A stretch of DNA of 64,000 bases from Lycium barbarum (taxonomy: Eukaryota; Streptophyta; Magnoliopsida; Solanales; Solanaceae): NCBI RefSeq assembly GCF_019175385.1, contig NC_083346.1, positions 89,604,543 to 89,668,542 of the forward strand, in the 5' to 3' direction. Numbering within the stretch: the stretch's first letter is position 1; each line of letters starts with the position of its first letter. A model generated the notes under the pieces. The model did no database searches. It saw only the letters and a list, made by a program, of their open reading frames with translations, and was not told the origin of the DNA. The position numbers and the translations under genes are program-made. Shown piece after piece: positions 46,940 to 58,432 of this stretch.

Positions 46940-47180
46940 TTTGCACCATGAATCATGTTGGTTTAAAACCTCATTTTCATCAACCATTAGGTTTCAAAGA
47001 GAACCTCATTATGTCGGCTTAGAAAGCCTCATTTCTCATAAATCATTCGGCTTAAATAGCCCATATTCATATCCGGTTTGAGGCCTCATTTTCATTAATC
47101 ATTGCCAAAAGGCATCATTCTCATGAATCATCGGCCTAGAACCTCATTTGCATTAGCCTCAGCTAAGGCTATCATTTATT
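46940..47180 (+). repeat. Short degenerate tandem repeats (CCTCATTTTCAT units)
   Basis: About eight units of 23-33 bp built on CCTCATT(T)TCAT(N)AATCATT and GGCTTNAA occur between 46,956 and 47,185. They are a second, unrelated repeat type in the same untranslated region. Confidence 0.65.
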
Positions 47181-47739
47181 TAAATCATTGCAGCTTTTTA
47201 TGGGCTTATTTTACATCGCTTTACTTCCGATATTTATTTTTACTGATTATTTTATCTAGTTTAAGTTTCGCAAGAGCTTTAGCGCAACATGGAACTATTT
47301 TTTCGGTAGCGAACTGGGGCAATTTGTTGGGAAGGATAATCAGACTTTCCGACAAGGGTCAAGGATCTACCTCGAACACTCATCTCCAACCCCAAATACT
47401 CCGCTTGCATACCAACACCTTCATATTTCAAAATTCTCGAGTTCGATCATAATACCCAGTGTCATCATAACTCGACACTGAGACAATATTTTGCAAAAAT
47501 TCACACCAATCGGGATTTGATATTCATAGGAGTCGTAGTTATCCCAGAACTACACACGGCTTGATTCTCGTGCAACCCGAGATATGTAGGCAACTCGGAG
47601 ACTGTAGTTTGGCCATAATCTTCTCAAATTTTCTTTACCCTCGGTCCTCCAAAATCCTTTAGTCGAGACAAAATAGGCTACTGAGTCAACGTCTTTGCCC
47701 GAAAATTCTTTCATCATTACTGGTCAAAGAGGGACAAGT
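47181..47739 (+). other. End of Ogre 3' untranslated region with polypurine tract
   Basis: There is no conserved ORF. The last bases before the 3' LTR are AAAGAGGGACAAG (47,726-47,738), the purine-rich primer for plus-strand synthesis. The stretch also includes a diverged GGGATACGTAGGC-type unit near 47,580. Confidence 0.6.
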
Positions 47740-47897
47740 TGTTGACACCCAATTTTGTCCCGCTTTCCTCCAAAATATTTATTTACGCTCCTAATATTTT
47801 TTGCAACTTAAGAAATAATTATTTATGCTTTACTACAATCATTAGCTTTTATTAATATCAGCGTTTCATTATCCTATTGTAGTCACTAGCTATTATT

Positions 47898-47947
<50 letters not shown>

Positions 47948-50900
47948 CATTATTATTATTATTATTATTATTTGTTATTATTATTATTACCGGTATTATT
48001 ATAATTCGCATTATAATCATTTCAGCATTTTTACCACATTATGCACATGCATCGCATTTATTTTTGCGCAGTTAAATAATAGCGTTTATTTACTAATATT
48101 ATCGCACGACTATTACGACGTCATGGAATTTCATTTTTTATCCGAGCACTAATAAATATATACTTTTATAATAAGTAGTATTTTAGCACACGTTAATATA
48201 TAATTAGTTGAAGGAGGCCTTTTATGCAAATTTAGAAGCCCAAAATAGCACAAGAAGAAGATATATTTTAGCCCATCCGCCCCAATCAATTTATAAACAT
48301 TTTTTCGGACCAGTCCATTAATGATCAACCCATATTTTTAAACTGACCAGCCCGCGTTTAAAATTCGTCAGCCCAACTCACTACCCGTTGAATAACCCAG
48401 TCCATTAACCCTTTCAACCTACCCGACCCGGCCCATGCGTCTAAATGAAATGAACTAGGGCAACACTCATCTTTTCATCCGCCTCCCCGCTCCTCTCTCT
48501 TCCCTTCCTCTTTCTCTCTCCTCGACGCAATCGAAAAAACATAGAGCCCTTTCGATCATACAGGCCATGCATGGCCATTTTGGGGAAAGGCAATTAATGC
48601 TCGTCCTTTACCCGTCAGGTTTCAACCATGGTAAGTCGTAGTTCCTTGGTTGTCTGTTTTTGATCTGAAACCGTTTTAATGGGTTTTGGCCATTTGTGAA
48701 TTCAATATCCATCTCCTTTATCCGTTCCTTTTGATTTTCGAGTATAAATTTTTAATGGATTTTGTCTTCTTCTTCTTCTTCTGGGTTTTCTAATCGACGA
48801 CAGAAAGAAAAGCATTCTAACGTTGTATTTGAACGGAAGTTGACCTAGAAATCACGCCCATTTTTTGAACCCCCAGAAAAAACCCTAGTTGATCCCTATA
48901 AATAATCCTTTTCTTGAGTCATTGAAGAAGTTTTTTTCGGCCGCCCAAAATTCCCCTAAAAATATTAACTTTCATAATAGTTCTTAATATCGATTAAAAA
49001 ATACGAAATCATTTTCTGTTTGTTTTTGCCCCTGGGTGTTGGTTCGAATCCGAGTGTATACAAACATCGGAGTTTGTAGTGTTTGAGTGGATATCAAAAC
49101 CCCCGCACCCACTTCGTTGCACCCGAAGAAGGTAATTCTCCCTTCCCCTTTTTATTTCTACTTTATCTATGTTTTCGTAATCGATGCGCAGGTTTTAAAA
49201 CATGCTAATTAGTTAGATTAGTTTAGTTTAATGGATAAGTCTGTTTGTATGTTGATATTAATCCGTACTTAATCAGTCTTGTATGATGGTTTAGTTGTTT
49301 AGTTTGTTCTGTTTATGCAATTACATATGTTAGGTATGGTAGTTTGGCGGTAGCTGGTTCCAATGTGTGAGTTGTGTTTTTTTTTCCTACTTAGTTTAAG
49401 TTGTTTTAATCAAATGATCTTGCATATGATGGCTTAATGTGGGTGAGCCTGTTCATGTTCAGCTGTAGATTAGATGAATAATTTCTCTTCTTCTCTACCT
49501 TGCTTTTAGTTTGGTAAAGAAATTTATCTATACACATTGGTTTGGCCTAGTTTTAATAGCCCTATAGACTACGTTAACCTGATTCTCCATGCTCTACCTA
49601 CCTGTTGCAGTTACTTATACTAAAATTGAATTGGTTGTTAGTTCAGCATGTTAGATCAACTGCCTTCAAGTGTCATTTAGGTCAGTATCTATGATGAGTA
49701 AGCATTCTATGTTGATTAATCTGGCTGTCATGACAAGGTTGGCCATTCTATAATATAGGTTAGATGTTGATTGGTTTCAAACAATGTAGGCAGAACATAT
49801 ATTAGTATAGTAGTCTATTGTTTGGTAGGTGTAATATTGTGATTTGGATCAAATAAGTTAAGTGTGCTAATACATTTGAATGATCATGTCTTATGTGTTA
49901 TTTATAGCCTAAACAGTCTTAGATAAGCATGATTTTGCTGTTGACTCAACTTGTGTGATTAAGCATGGTTCCTTCAAGCTTGTATCATTTAAATTTATGT
50001 TAAATATGTGTTGTGACCATACATGTATGCCATAGCACTGGACTTAGGCTTATGTGTTAACTAGTGCCTTGAGGAATGTTTAACTGTCTAGGTTCTGTAT
50101 TTAAGGTCCATCCATGTTAGTTTTTGCATAGTTGGTTTTCCTCTATGGAATTCTATGGTGTTGTATTTCAGCTTAGACATACTTATTGATTGTGAGCATT
50201 CACTTTACCATGTTTTACTTTTACCTCATTCACTTTTGCCTTCTCACTCTGATTGTTGCTTGATTATGCCAATCTATGCTTACTGATTCTCCTTTGGCTC
50301 CTGCATGACATCCCCTCCTCTTTTGACATGTCTCTTGGCTTGTTTCTACTCCCCTGCTCATTTCCTTGGTTGTACCACTACTGCTGCCTGCCCTATATGA
50401 TTTCTAATCCTTCCCTCTCTTAAATTAGAAACTTCCTGAGTTTGAATACCACTGTTTAAATGGCAAATCCTAGAACAGTTGTGCATACTCCATGCCTGTT
50501 TTTTTTAGAGTTTCTTTTCTTAGCTATGCTTGGCTTCTCCCTGGTATTTGATTGTATCATGGTCACCCCTGTGTCATACTAAACCTATTTCATCAATATC
50601 TTGAGACGGCCTGCATCTAATTGTGTTGTGTCTATGATAATCTTCTGCCTTGCTTCGACTAGCTTCAGTTAAATAGGATCAAAATGCTTTATGCTAGACC
50701 TCAAACCCGTAGCTATGCTCTATCCAGTATGCTCCTACGTGAGATTATATGATTTATGAGTTTGTTCACAATCTGTAAACCTTTGTTTGCTGCTGCTGTT
50801 GTGCAGAATCTTTGCCTTAGCACATTTTGTAATTGGTTTTTGCATATTCAGTGACTGTTGTATGGTTGATTGGTTGAAATATTTTCCATATACTTATAAA

Positions 50901-53900
50901 TGATGTTAAGGCAGTGAGGTTGTATACCTATGTATTCTTGAGGTATATTCATGAAAATACATTTATGGGGAGATTAGTGGGTCATTATAGATTAAGCTTG
51001 AACCCTCCCCGGTGTTAGCCATGCCTGGGATTCATGAAATCCCTTGGAACTTGTGCAACATCGGGAAGACGGGGGCAAAAGCTTTCCAATATTATCCTTC
51101 TAAGTATCCTTATGAATGTGTATACACGAAATATACTCAAATATACATAGTATATACATAATCCACTGGTCTGTTTTGAATTTACATTATATATGTTTAG
51201 CCTTATTTATTGATTACATCCTAATCCTTTTCTTTCGTTTTTATGCATGATCATCGCATACGAGTCCAAGGGACTCATCCCCCTCCGCATTCGGTGTTGG
51301 GCTAAAGCCCAACGTGATTTTCTCTCCCGTGTCAGCCCTGTCCGAAGCAAAAAAAAAAAAAAGATTCTGGGCCGAAGCCCAATAGCCAAAACAGATCGCT
51401 ACAGCATTAAAATTGGCCGAGCCCATTTAAGCATTTTATTTTCGTTGCTTTGTTCTTTTTTTTTTTTTTTTTTGTATATTTGATTGCTTGACTAACATTT
51501 ACCTTCTCTTTATTTTTTTAGTTTAGATGGACCCTAGTAGAATTAGTGGGGATAATTTTAGTGATAATGAGTAGTAGCGTTTGAGTTTGTTTTTCGAAAT
51601 AACTTACTTAAAGGTTTAATAATTTATCCCAATAACGGATTCAATTGTTTCTCGCTTCAGAAATGCATGTTATTCCGACTTAGTAGCGGAAATGTCTTAA
51701 TTCATTTTTTACGAAGTATTTATGCATATCTTTGAAAGAAATGGGCATTATTTCTATATGATAATAAAAGTATTTTGACATTTCTTTGAAAAGGAAAATA
51801 AGTTTTCAATGTTTCGAAATCTTTATTTTCGCCAAGTCCCTAATTTGACCATAGAAAAGAATCTAATTATAAAATTATTTTCTTTTAAACTCACATTAGC
51901 TATTTTTGTATCTTGTCTATACTCCTAAACCGCAAAAAATCAATTAATACCTCGCCATTTGAGTTATTTCAAATATTTATAAAAACGCTGCACAAACCCG
52001 CATTTTCTTTTACTTATATGATAATTATTATATTTTCTGCAAGTCTTATTTTAAATAGCATTATTATATTTTCATTTAAAGCCTTAGCAACATTTATAAG
52101 TCTTATTTTAAATAGCATTTAAAATCTTCTTTTATGCAAATTATTATATTTTCTGCAAGTCTTATTTTAAATAACATTATTATATTTTCAGTTAAAGCCT
52201 TAACAACATTTATAAGTCTTATTTAAATAGCATTTAAAGTCTTCTTTTATGCAAATTATTATATTTTCTACAAGTCTTATTTTAAATAGCATTATTATAT
52301 TTTCCTTTAAAACCTTAGCAACATTTACAAGCCATTTTCTTAAAATTTAAATGCTATATTTGCATCTTTGGCCTTAATTAATTAACCTAAGTTTGACCGG
52401 TTATGTCACGACCCAGCCCCGTGGGCCGCGACTGGCGCCCTACTTGGGCACCCGGACAGACAAACATACCAAACCGTCATATTATAGATTATCTCAGATC
52501 TCATATTAATCATTAAAACAAATTTAAAATCAAATATTATCTTAAGCGGTCACGCTTGTAAAGATATCATATTCAAAGCCAAAAGGAGCGGCGGAATACA
52601 CATCGCCGATCATATATACTGATGCAAACATATGGGCCAGTTTGGCCGCCATAACAAATAGGACCGCATTAAGACATAAATCATAACCAAAATGAGTACA
52701 CATAGGACCCACGACCCACATATATGACTACAGGCCTCTACAAATCCAAAACGAAGACATATGACGGGACAGGGCCCCGCCGTACCCAAATAGTCAGATA
52801 TACAGAAGTATATACATAGCAAAAGATGTATGTACCAAAAGTGGACTCCGGATCAAAAGGGAGTACTCCGAAATAGCAGAAAGTGGAGCCTACAGTGGTG
52901 GATCACTGGTATCTGTACCTGCGGGCATGAAACGCAGCCCCCGAAGAAAGGGGGTCAGTACGAAAGATGTACTGAGTATGTAAAGCATAGAGTACAGAAA
53001 TATAAGCCACAACTGAAAACAAACAGGATACAAAAGGGGAATACTGAACAGTATATCAAAATCTGTACTGAAAACGTATATACCTAATGCAGATAAAATC
53101 ATGCAAAAGCTCAGGAACGTGGTCACCACTCCGACGCTGGTGCCACACACAGCATAACACCAGAAGGTTCAAATCTCCGTACATCCCCGAACACACATAT
53201 CATCATAACATATCACCAGCCATATCACAGCATAACTCCAAACGGAACCCGGCCCTATGGCGAGGTCTCGGGAACCGTAACACAGCATACGGCCGAATTT
53301 ATCATAGCGCGCACGAACCATAGCCGGCCCGGGAACCGGTGAACGAAGTCATAATAAGGGCACGAGCGGAGTCGTGAGCAAACAATGCAATTTATATATC
53401 AAAACACCTTTTGAAACTTGATAATATCATATGCTAACTCATTAGTCAAGTAGTTCGAACAATTAGTCAATACGGGGTTCGTTTCACAAAAGTATTTCCA
53501 AAGTAGTATTTATGGTTCAAAATATAATTTAGAATATCGTGGCAGTCAAAACATTACTTTATGATAGTCAAAATTCATAACAAAAGTGCTTTGCCGACAT
53601 TGTACAAAATGAGACTAATAGAGCAAACAAGGGACCCTCGATGCTAGCGGGCCCACCTCGGGTCAAGTCGAGGTGGCGGACATGAATCACGGACATTTGG
53701 GGTCTACGGAATCATACATGGAAGTTTCGAAGTGATTCGATTACATTTACAAAAGTTCCGGACATTTGATCACTTTTCAACAAAATATGAGTTTTATAAT
53801 TCAATTCAATTGAATGAATAGTACTCAATTTCCAATTCGGATTTCTAGGAACAGAATTGCCCTCGGGGCTCCAATATCGACCTAGTATACCTAAGACATG

Positions 53901-55539
53901 CCAAAAGAAGGAATGGGTAGCCTTACATACCTTATATACGTCTTACGCTCGTCCAAAACTCAAATCCCGTTTCGCTCAGAATCTACAAATGGTCAAAGTT
54001 ACCAATTAGGAATTGCGAGACTTTAAGAATTCATTTAACTTTATATTTGTCTACCGAAATTTCGGCAGCACTTCCCCTATACATATAACATCCCCGAGGC
54101 TTAGCTCGGCTCAATATCAACAACAACAACCCCACAATACCAAATGAATCAAGAATCACAACAAATAGGTTCTAGCATCAATATTCTTCCTTTCTACATA
54201 AAGCGACAACTTCCATTCAAACTCCACAATATCAAACTAATATCCACATTATCATATTCATTTACTCATTCAAGGTTATTCAAACGTATTCCAATAATAT
54301 TCCATGCAATATACATGAATTCAAGTAATCCGCCACTTTCCATATTCTATCCGAAACGTCAACGACTACGACGAACCTACTAACTCGCATTGTTTCCTCC
54401 CAAATTTATTAACAACAACCATAATCCACATTTAAAGTCTTACTTTCACAATTATGTAAGAATATACAAAAATCATATAATTTTCCCATATCAACATACA
54501 ACCAACTTCAATGCCAACTCACTTCGTTAAACCTTTATTTACGTCATAAATGCCACAACGACTCAACTAGCAAGCTAAATAAAATTTAACTCACCTCCCC
54601 ATACCATTATGGCTCACGGCCATGCATGCTTCACACACACACACACCATGCACACACACATCACAATTCCATGGTTTTTCATGTAATTTTAACCATTTTA
54701 ACACATATGATTCTTCCATAACAAAAGAGATAAAAATTTTACCCTTTTCTTCAAGAATTTCCACTTTGTAAAAAAAGTACTCTTTTGCTTCCAAATTTGT
54801 ATCACATTGAAGAGGGTTTCCAACTTAATAGGAAAACTAGAAGATTATGATTTTTGGACCAAGAATTGATGAGCTAAATTTTTTTCTTTCTTTTCCTCTC
54901 TCTAGCCGAAACCCTCTTAGTCTTTGGCTCTCTCTCTCTCTTGTTTGTTGTCTTGAAATGTTCTAGTGAATCCCATACAATTTTGACCCTTTTTATTTAA
55001 AATGCCACATGGAAGAATTCCCATGGGCTTGGGCTTGGCCACTCCATAGCTCTTGGGCCTCAATTTCATTAAAAAAAAAATTGAGCCCAATTCATTGTGG
55101 ATTTTATTTGTAATTCCCGAAACTAATTCCCGAAATTCCAATTTCGCCCTTGGCCTTCTTCCGTATTTCCGCATCAATATTTTTCATGAATAACACACAT
55201 ATATGAAATAAAATCAAATATAGCCCTCATTTCCTACAAAGCAAGATTATTCCAAATTTTTCCGAATGCGCAAACACGGGATATAACAGGTTAACTGTAG
55301 TTAACGGATTCTAAAGGATGCCTAACCCCTTCCCTTTAGGATAATCAAGAATCCTTACCTAGAATCACACTAATTAAGTAGACCATTAACGGATGTTTAG
55401 TTAGGCTTTACCTTAGTTAATAAATTAGGTGTCCTAATTCACCATTAAATTAATTAGGTGACGACTCCTTAAAATAAAACAGAATAGGAATCACCAATAT
55501 GTTATACTCCGGTTTGACCAGTTTAAATAGGGTATAACA
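47740..55539 (+). repeat. 3' LTR of the Ogre-like element, split by a solo LTR
   Basis: It starts TGTTGACACCC, runs to 52403, resumes at 55294 and ends GGTATAACA at 55539. Without the insertion and the duplicated target it is about 4,910 bp, against 4,895 bp for the 5' LTR. It holds a longer (TTA)n microsatellite at 47,890-47,990 than its partner. The target duplication AGAGA follows. Confidence 0.92.
52404..55288 (-). mobile_element. Solo LTR inside the Ogre 3' LTR (2,885 bp)
   Basis: On the + strand it reads TGTCACGACCCAGCCCC at the left and CGGGATATAACA at the right. It is flanked by the perfect 5-bp duplication GGTTA (52399-52403 and 55289-55293). Read on the minus strand the end GGGTCGTGACA is the form that in Solanaceae Ty3/gypsy elements precedes the TGGTATCAGAGC primer site, so the LTR is probably oriented minus. 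No internal region is attached. Short ORFs inside it are not credible genes. Confidence 0.88.
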
Positions 55540-55544
55540 AGAGA

Positions 55545-56025
55545 GAGGAGGAGAAGAGGAGGCGGATTGTGTTCATTAGGGTTTAGGGAGATGAAGTAAA
55601 CAATATGGGTCGGGTCGGCTGAAGATAATGGATTGGGTTGATGAAATAAAAAATGTGGGCTGGGTCGGGTTGTATTTTAAACGGATGGTGGGCTAATTAC
55701 AATGGGCTGGTCCGAAAAATGTTTATAAATTGATTGGGGCGGATGGGCTAAAAAATATATTTTCTTCTTGTGCTATTTTAGGCTTCTAAATTTGCATAAA
55801 AGACCTCCTTTAATTAATTATATATTAACGTGTGCCAAAATATCATTTAATATAAAAGTATGTACTTATTAGTGCTCAGATAAAAAATAAAATTATATGA
55901 CGCCGTAATAGCCGTGCGATAATATTTTAAAAGTTCAATCAGTGAATAAACGCTATTATTTAATTGCACGAAAATAAATGCGATGCGTGTGCATAAGATG
56001 GTAAAAAATGCTGAAATATAATAAC

Positions 56026-56081
<56 letters not shown>

Positions 56082-56334
56082 TAACAATAATAACAACAAT
56101 AATAACAATAACAACAATAAGAACAATAACAATAATAATAATAATAATAATGGTAGTAGTAACGGTAATGAAAATAATAATAGCTAGTGACTACAATAGG
56201 ATAATGAAATGCTGATATTAATAAAAAGCTAATAATTGTAGTAAAGTATAAATAATTATTTCTTAAGTTACCAAAAATATTAGAAGCGTAAATAAATATT
56301 TTGGAAGAAGGCGGGACAAAATTGGGTGTCAACA
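55545..56334 (-). mobile_element. Solo LTR of an Ogre-like element (minus), part 2
   Basis: This continues the LTR begun at 26,293: GA-rich sequence, then the complement of the U3 part (GGGTCGGGT, GACGCCGTAATAG, GGCGGGACAAAATTGGG), ending GTGTCAACA at 56334 and followed by ATGCT. It contains an (AAT)n/(AAC)n microsatellite at 56,029-56,150, equivalent to the (TTA)n tract of the plus-strand LTRs. Confidence 0.88.
56029..56150. repeat. (AAT)n microsatellite within the LTR
   Basis: About 120 bases of AAT with interspersed AAC units. An open frame of tyrosine and cysteine codons over the complement is a by-product of the repeat. Confidence 0.9.
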
Positions 56335-56486
56335 ATGCTAAAACAATTGAAATAATTCTGTATGAAGGCCTTCACAATTATTTGGCCCTGAAACTCTAGT
56401 GCCTTCATACCTTTACTCATGAACTGGAAGTTTGCATTTAAAGGAAAAAACTATAATTTTAACTAGAACCACTAGAATGTACAATA

Positions 56487-57136
56487 TCAATCATTTCTTG
56501 GCCTCTTTCTTGGATAATCAGGATCAGGGTTATCAAAGAAGGCCAACTCTTCTTCAGTCAAGGACTCAAACGGTCCATCAAATGGTGGCAGCCTAGTTTC
56601 TGGAGTACGAAACGGCCACCCGCCATATCTCGGTGCTTCATTTTTATGACTACCATAGGGTGAACCTTCAACCAATGGAACTTGATCAGAGGAAGGAAGA
56701 TCACACGCATCACGGTGATGGTTGAGCGTTGGTGGATTGACACTAATCTCATCATTGTTTAACGCCGTATATATCTGCAAGTCATCAGAAGTATAAGCTC
56801 TGATACACAACCTCCTATTGCACTCTTTCAATTGTATAAGCTAAGCTAAAAGCCCATTACTAGTCTTATTAAGTGCGGACATCAATTGTCGCAACATCAT
56901 TATGTACCTAAATTCCCAACTCTTACAAATAAGTGTGTCCTATTACTTAAACCATACCTGCATGTCGTCAGAAGTAGTACCATCTCTGCTGTTGTCCAGT
57001 CTGTATTCACGCATTGGCCACTCACTCCTCTTCCTATCCTTCCCCTCAATGTAATTTAGTGTCTTTCGATTTCCGATCAGCTTACCATCATTCTCCGAGC
57101 TCTTACATGCTGCCGCTTGGCAGGGATGTTTCAACT
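56487..57136 (-). pseudogene. NAC-like gene remnant, two exons
   Basis: Exon-like part 57136-56958 follows an acceptor (TTTTGGCAG) and ends in a donor (GACATGCAG then GTATGG). It reads KLIGNRKTLNYIEGKDRKR then EWPMREYRLDN, matching NAC subdomains D-E. The second part, 56774-56487 after acceptor GACTTGCAG, carries an acidic tail with PFDGPFESLTEEELAFFDNP, nearly the tail motif of the NAC-like ORF at 21,083. Subdomains A-C are not recognisable upstream, so it is probably a fragment. The words TTCTGACGACATGCAG and TTCTGATGACTTGCAG at the donor and before the acceptor are near copies, a small duplication spanning the intron. Confidence 0.6.
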
Positions 57137-57527
57137 CTGCCAAAATGAAACTAGCTTTTTTCACCATACCAAAGCAAGGCAACAACACAAAAAAGATTGG
57201 GAAATGGAAAATTCTCTATAAGAGACAACAACACCGAGCTTCTCGATCTACCACATCCAAATGTGGGCAAACAATACCAGATAATTATACAAATAAAAAC
57301 ATGAAAAAGAGATGAAAAATCATTGTTAGCTCTTACCTTAGGGAGGTAAGATAAACTTTGGGATTCCAATTACAGCAAATAGAATAACAGAACCTAAAAT
57401 TTATTTAGGAACTAAGACAACCATCAATATGCATTTTCTTCGTCGCTACATCATGCATTGCAAGAACAAAGATTCTCTGAATTCGGAGAAAAGGTGGTCT
57501 TTCCAAATGTTTACACTTTAAAGTGAA
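57137..57527 (-). other. Flank upstream of the NAC-like remnant
   Basis: A short piece ending CTTACCTCCCTAAG before GTAAGAGC (near 57,340) could be a further exon end. No NAC subdomain A-C sequence was recognised, and the rest is non-coding. Confidence 0.3.
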
Positions 57528-58432
57528 GCAATCTAATAACTGAAGTTGCTCAGATTTGTACCAAGACTTCATCGGGCCCTTTCACTTAAAGCAGAGCATG
57601 TTTGATACCACGAATTCACAAATTAAATTGGAGAAAAACACCTTTTCACATAATAAACATTCAGGATAAAAAGAAATTGATCTCCTCTGCGATTTACACA
57701 GAGAGACGGTGGTAGCACCTGATATGCATCAACGGAAGAGGGAGATACATCACCGACAAGAGAGAGAGAGAGAGAGACGGTAGCATGAAACTAGGGATTT
57801 AAATGAGAATTGTTGCCTTTACTTTCCTACTTGTTTTTGCATTTTCCTTTTCTCTTTTGATTTTTCGGACAGCTTTTGTTTTGGATTTTTAAATCAATAA
57901 AATGCCCTTCTAGGGCTAAATTAAATTCATAAAAAAATAGAAGTCGACTTCATGAGCCACCTTCCTGTTTAGGGATGACTTCAATGTCCATACAATTCTC
58001 GTTCACATCGGCAGTGCTCTCCTGTTTCCCCTTTTCTTCCATTTTTGCACCCTAGTCACATAAATAAGATCAATGGCAAGACGAATGGCTTCTCAATTTG
58101 TAATATTCAACAATACAAAAAAAAAAAAAAAAAACGATAGGAAAAAGTAAGTGGCAAAAAGAAGTGAACGAACCAACTTCTGAGTTGTCGTGGAGGAACC
58201 TTAGAGGTCAACTTTCATAGATATCCTGAGGAAAAAGATGGTAATTATATTTGAATACTTGAATTTGAAGGGAGAGATCCTTCAAAAATTGGAAAGATAT
58301 CTAAAACAACAAATTTTTTAATTTTTTTCCCCAAACTGGTCGGCTGAGAATTGATTTCCTCAATGGCGATTATGCCGAGATAACCAGACCCCTCCTGTGG
58401 GAATACACTGGGTATGTTGTTTTTGTAGCAAC
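57528..58432. repeat. Segmental duplication, copy A
   Basis: Blocks shared with copy B in the same orientation are ACTGAAGTTGCTCAGATTTG, AACATTCAGGATAAAAAGAA, GAAGTCGACTTCATGA, CCTGTTTAGGGATGACTTCA, ACATCGGCAGTGCT, GGCTTCTCAATTTGT, TTGAGTTGTCGTGGAGG and GGCGATTATGCCGAGATAA. The last block runs into a TS/SolS SINE 3' end (GTGGGAATACACTGGGTATG). No ORF of note is present; a GA microsatellite lies near 57,757. Confidence 0.8.

Larger units (their letters stand above)
30434..55539 (+). mobile_element. Ogre/Tat-like Ty3/gypsy retrotransposon, 25.1 kb with nested insertion
   Basis: The 5' LTR is 30434-35328. The 3' LTR is 47740-55539 with a foreign solo LTR inside. The target duplication is AGAGA (30429-30433 and 55540-55544), within a GA repeat of the older LTR. 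Ogre/Tat marks: very long LTRs, an extra ORF upstream of gag, a protease followed by a G-patch domain, an intron-like gap between protease and reverse transcriptase, and a long repeat-rich 3' untranslated region. The gag-pol part is broken by stops and frameshifts, so this copy is not autonomous. LTR pairs differ by a few percent by eye. Confidence 0.92.

Noticed and set aside
52610..53323. Several 70-86-codon frames within the solo LTR 52,404-55,288
   Set aside because: They overlap on both strands, lack shared protein features and lie in a non-coding LTR.
55847..56335. 162-codon tyrosine-rich minus-strand frame
   Set aside because: It is the complement of an (AAT)n/(AAC)n microsatellite inside an LTR.
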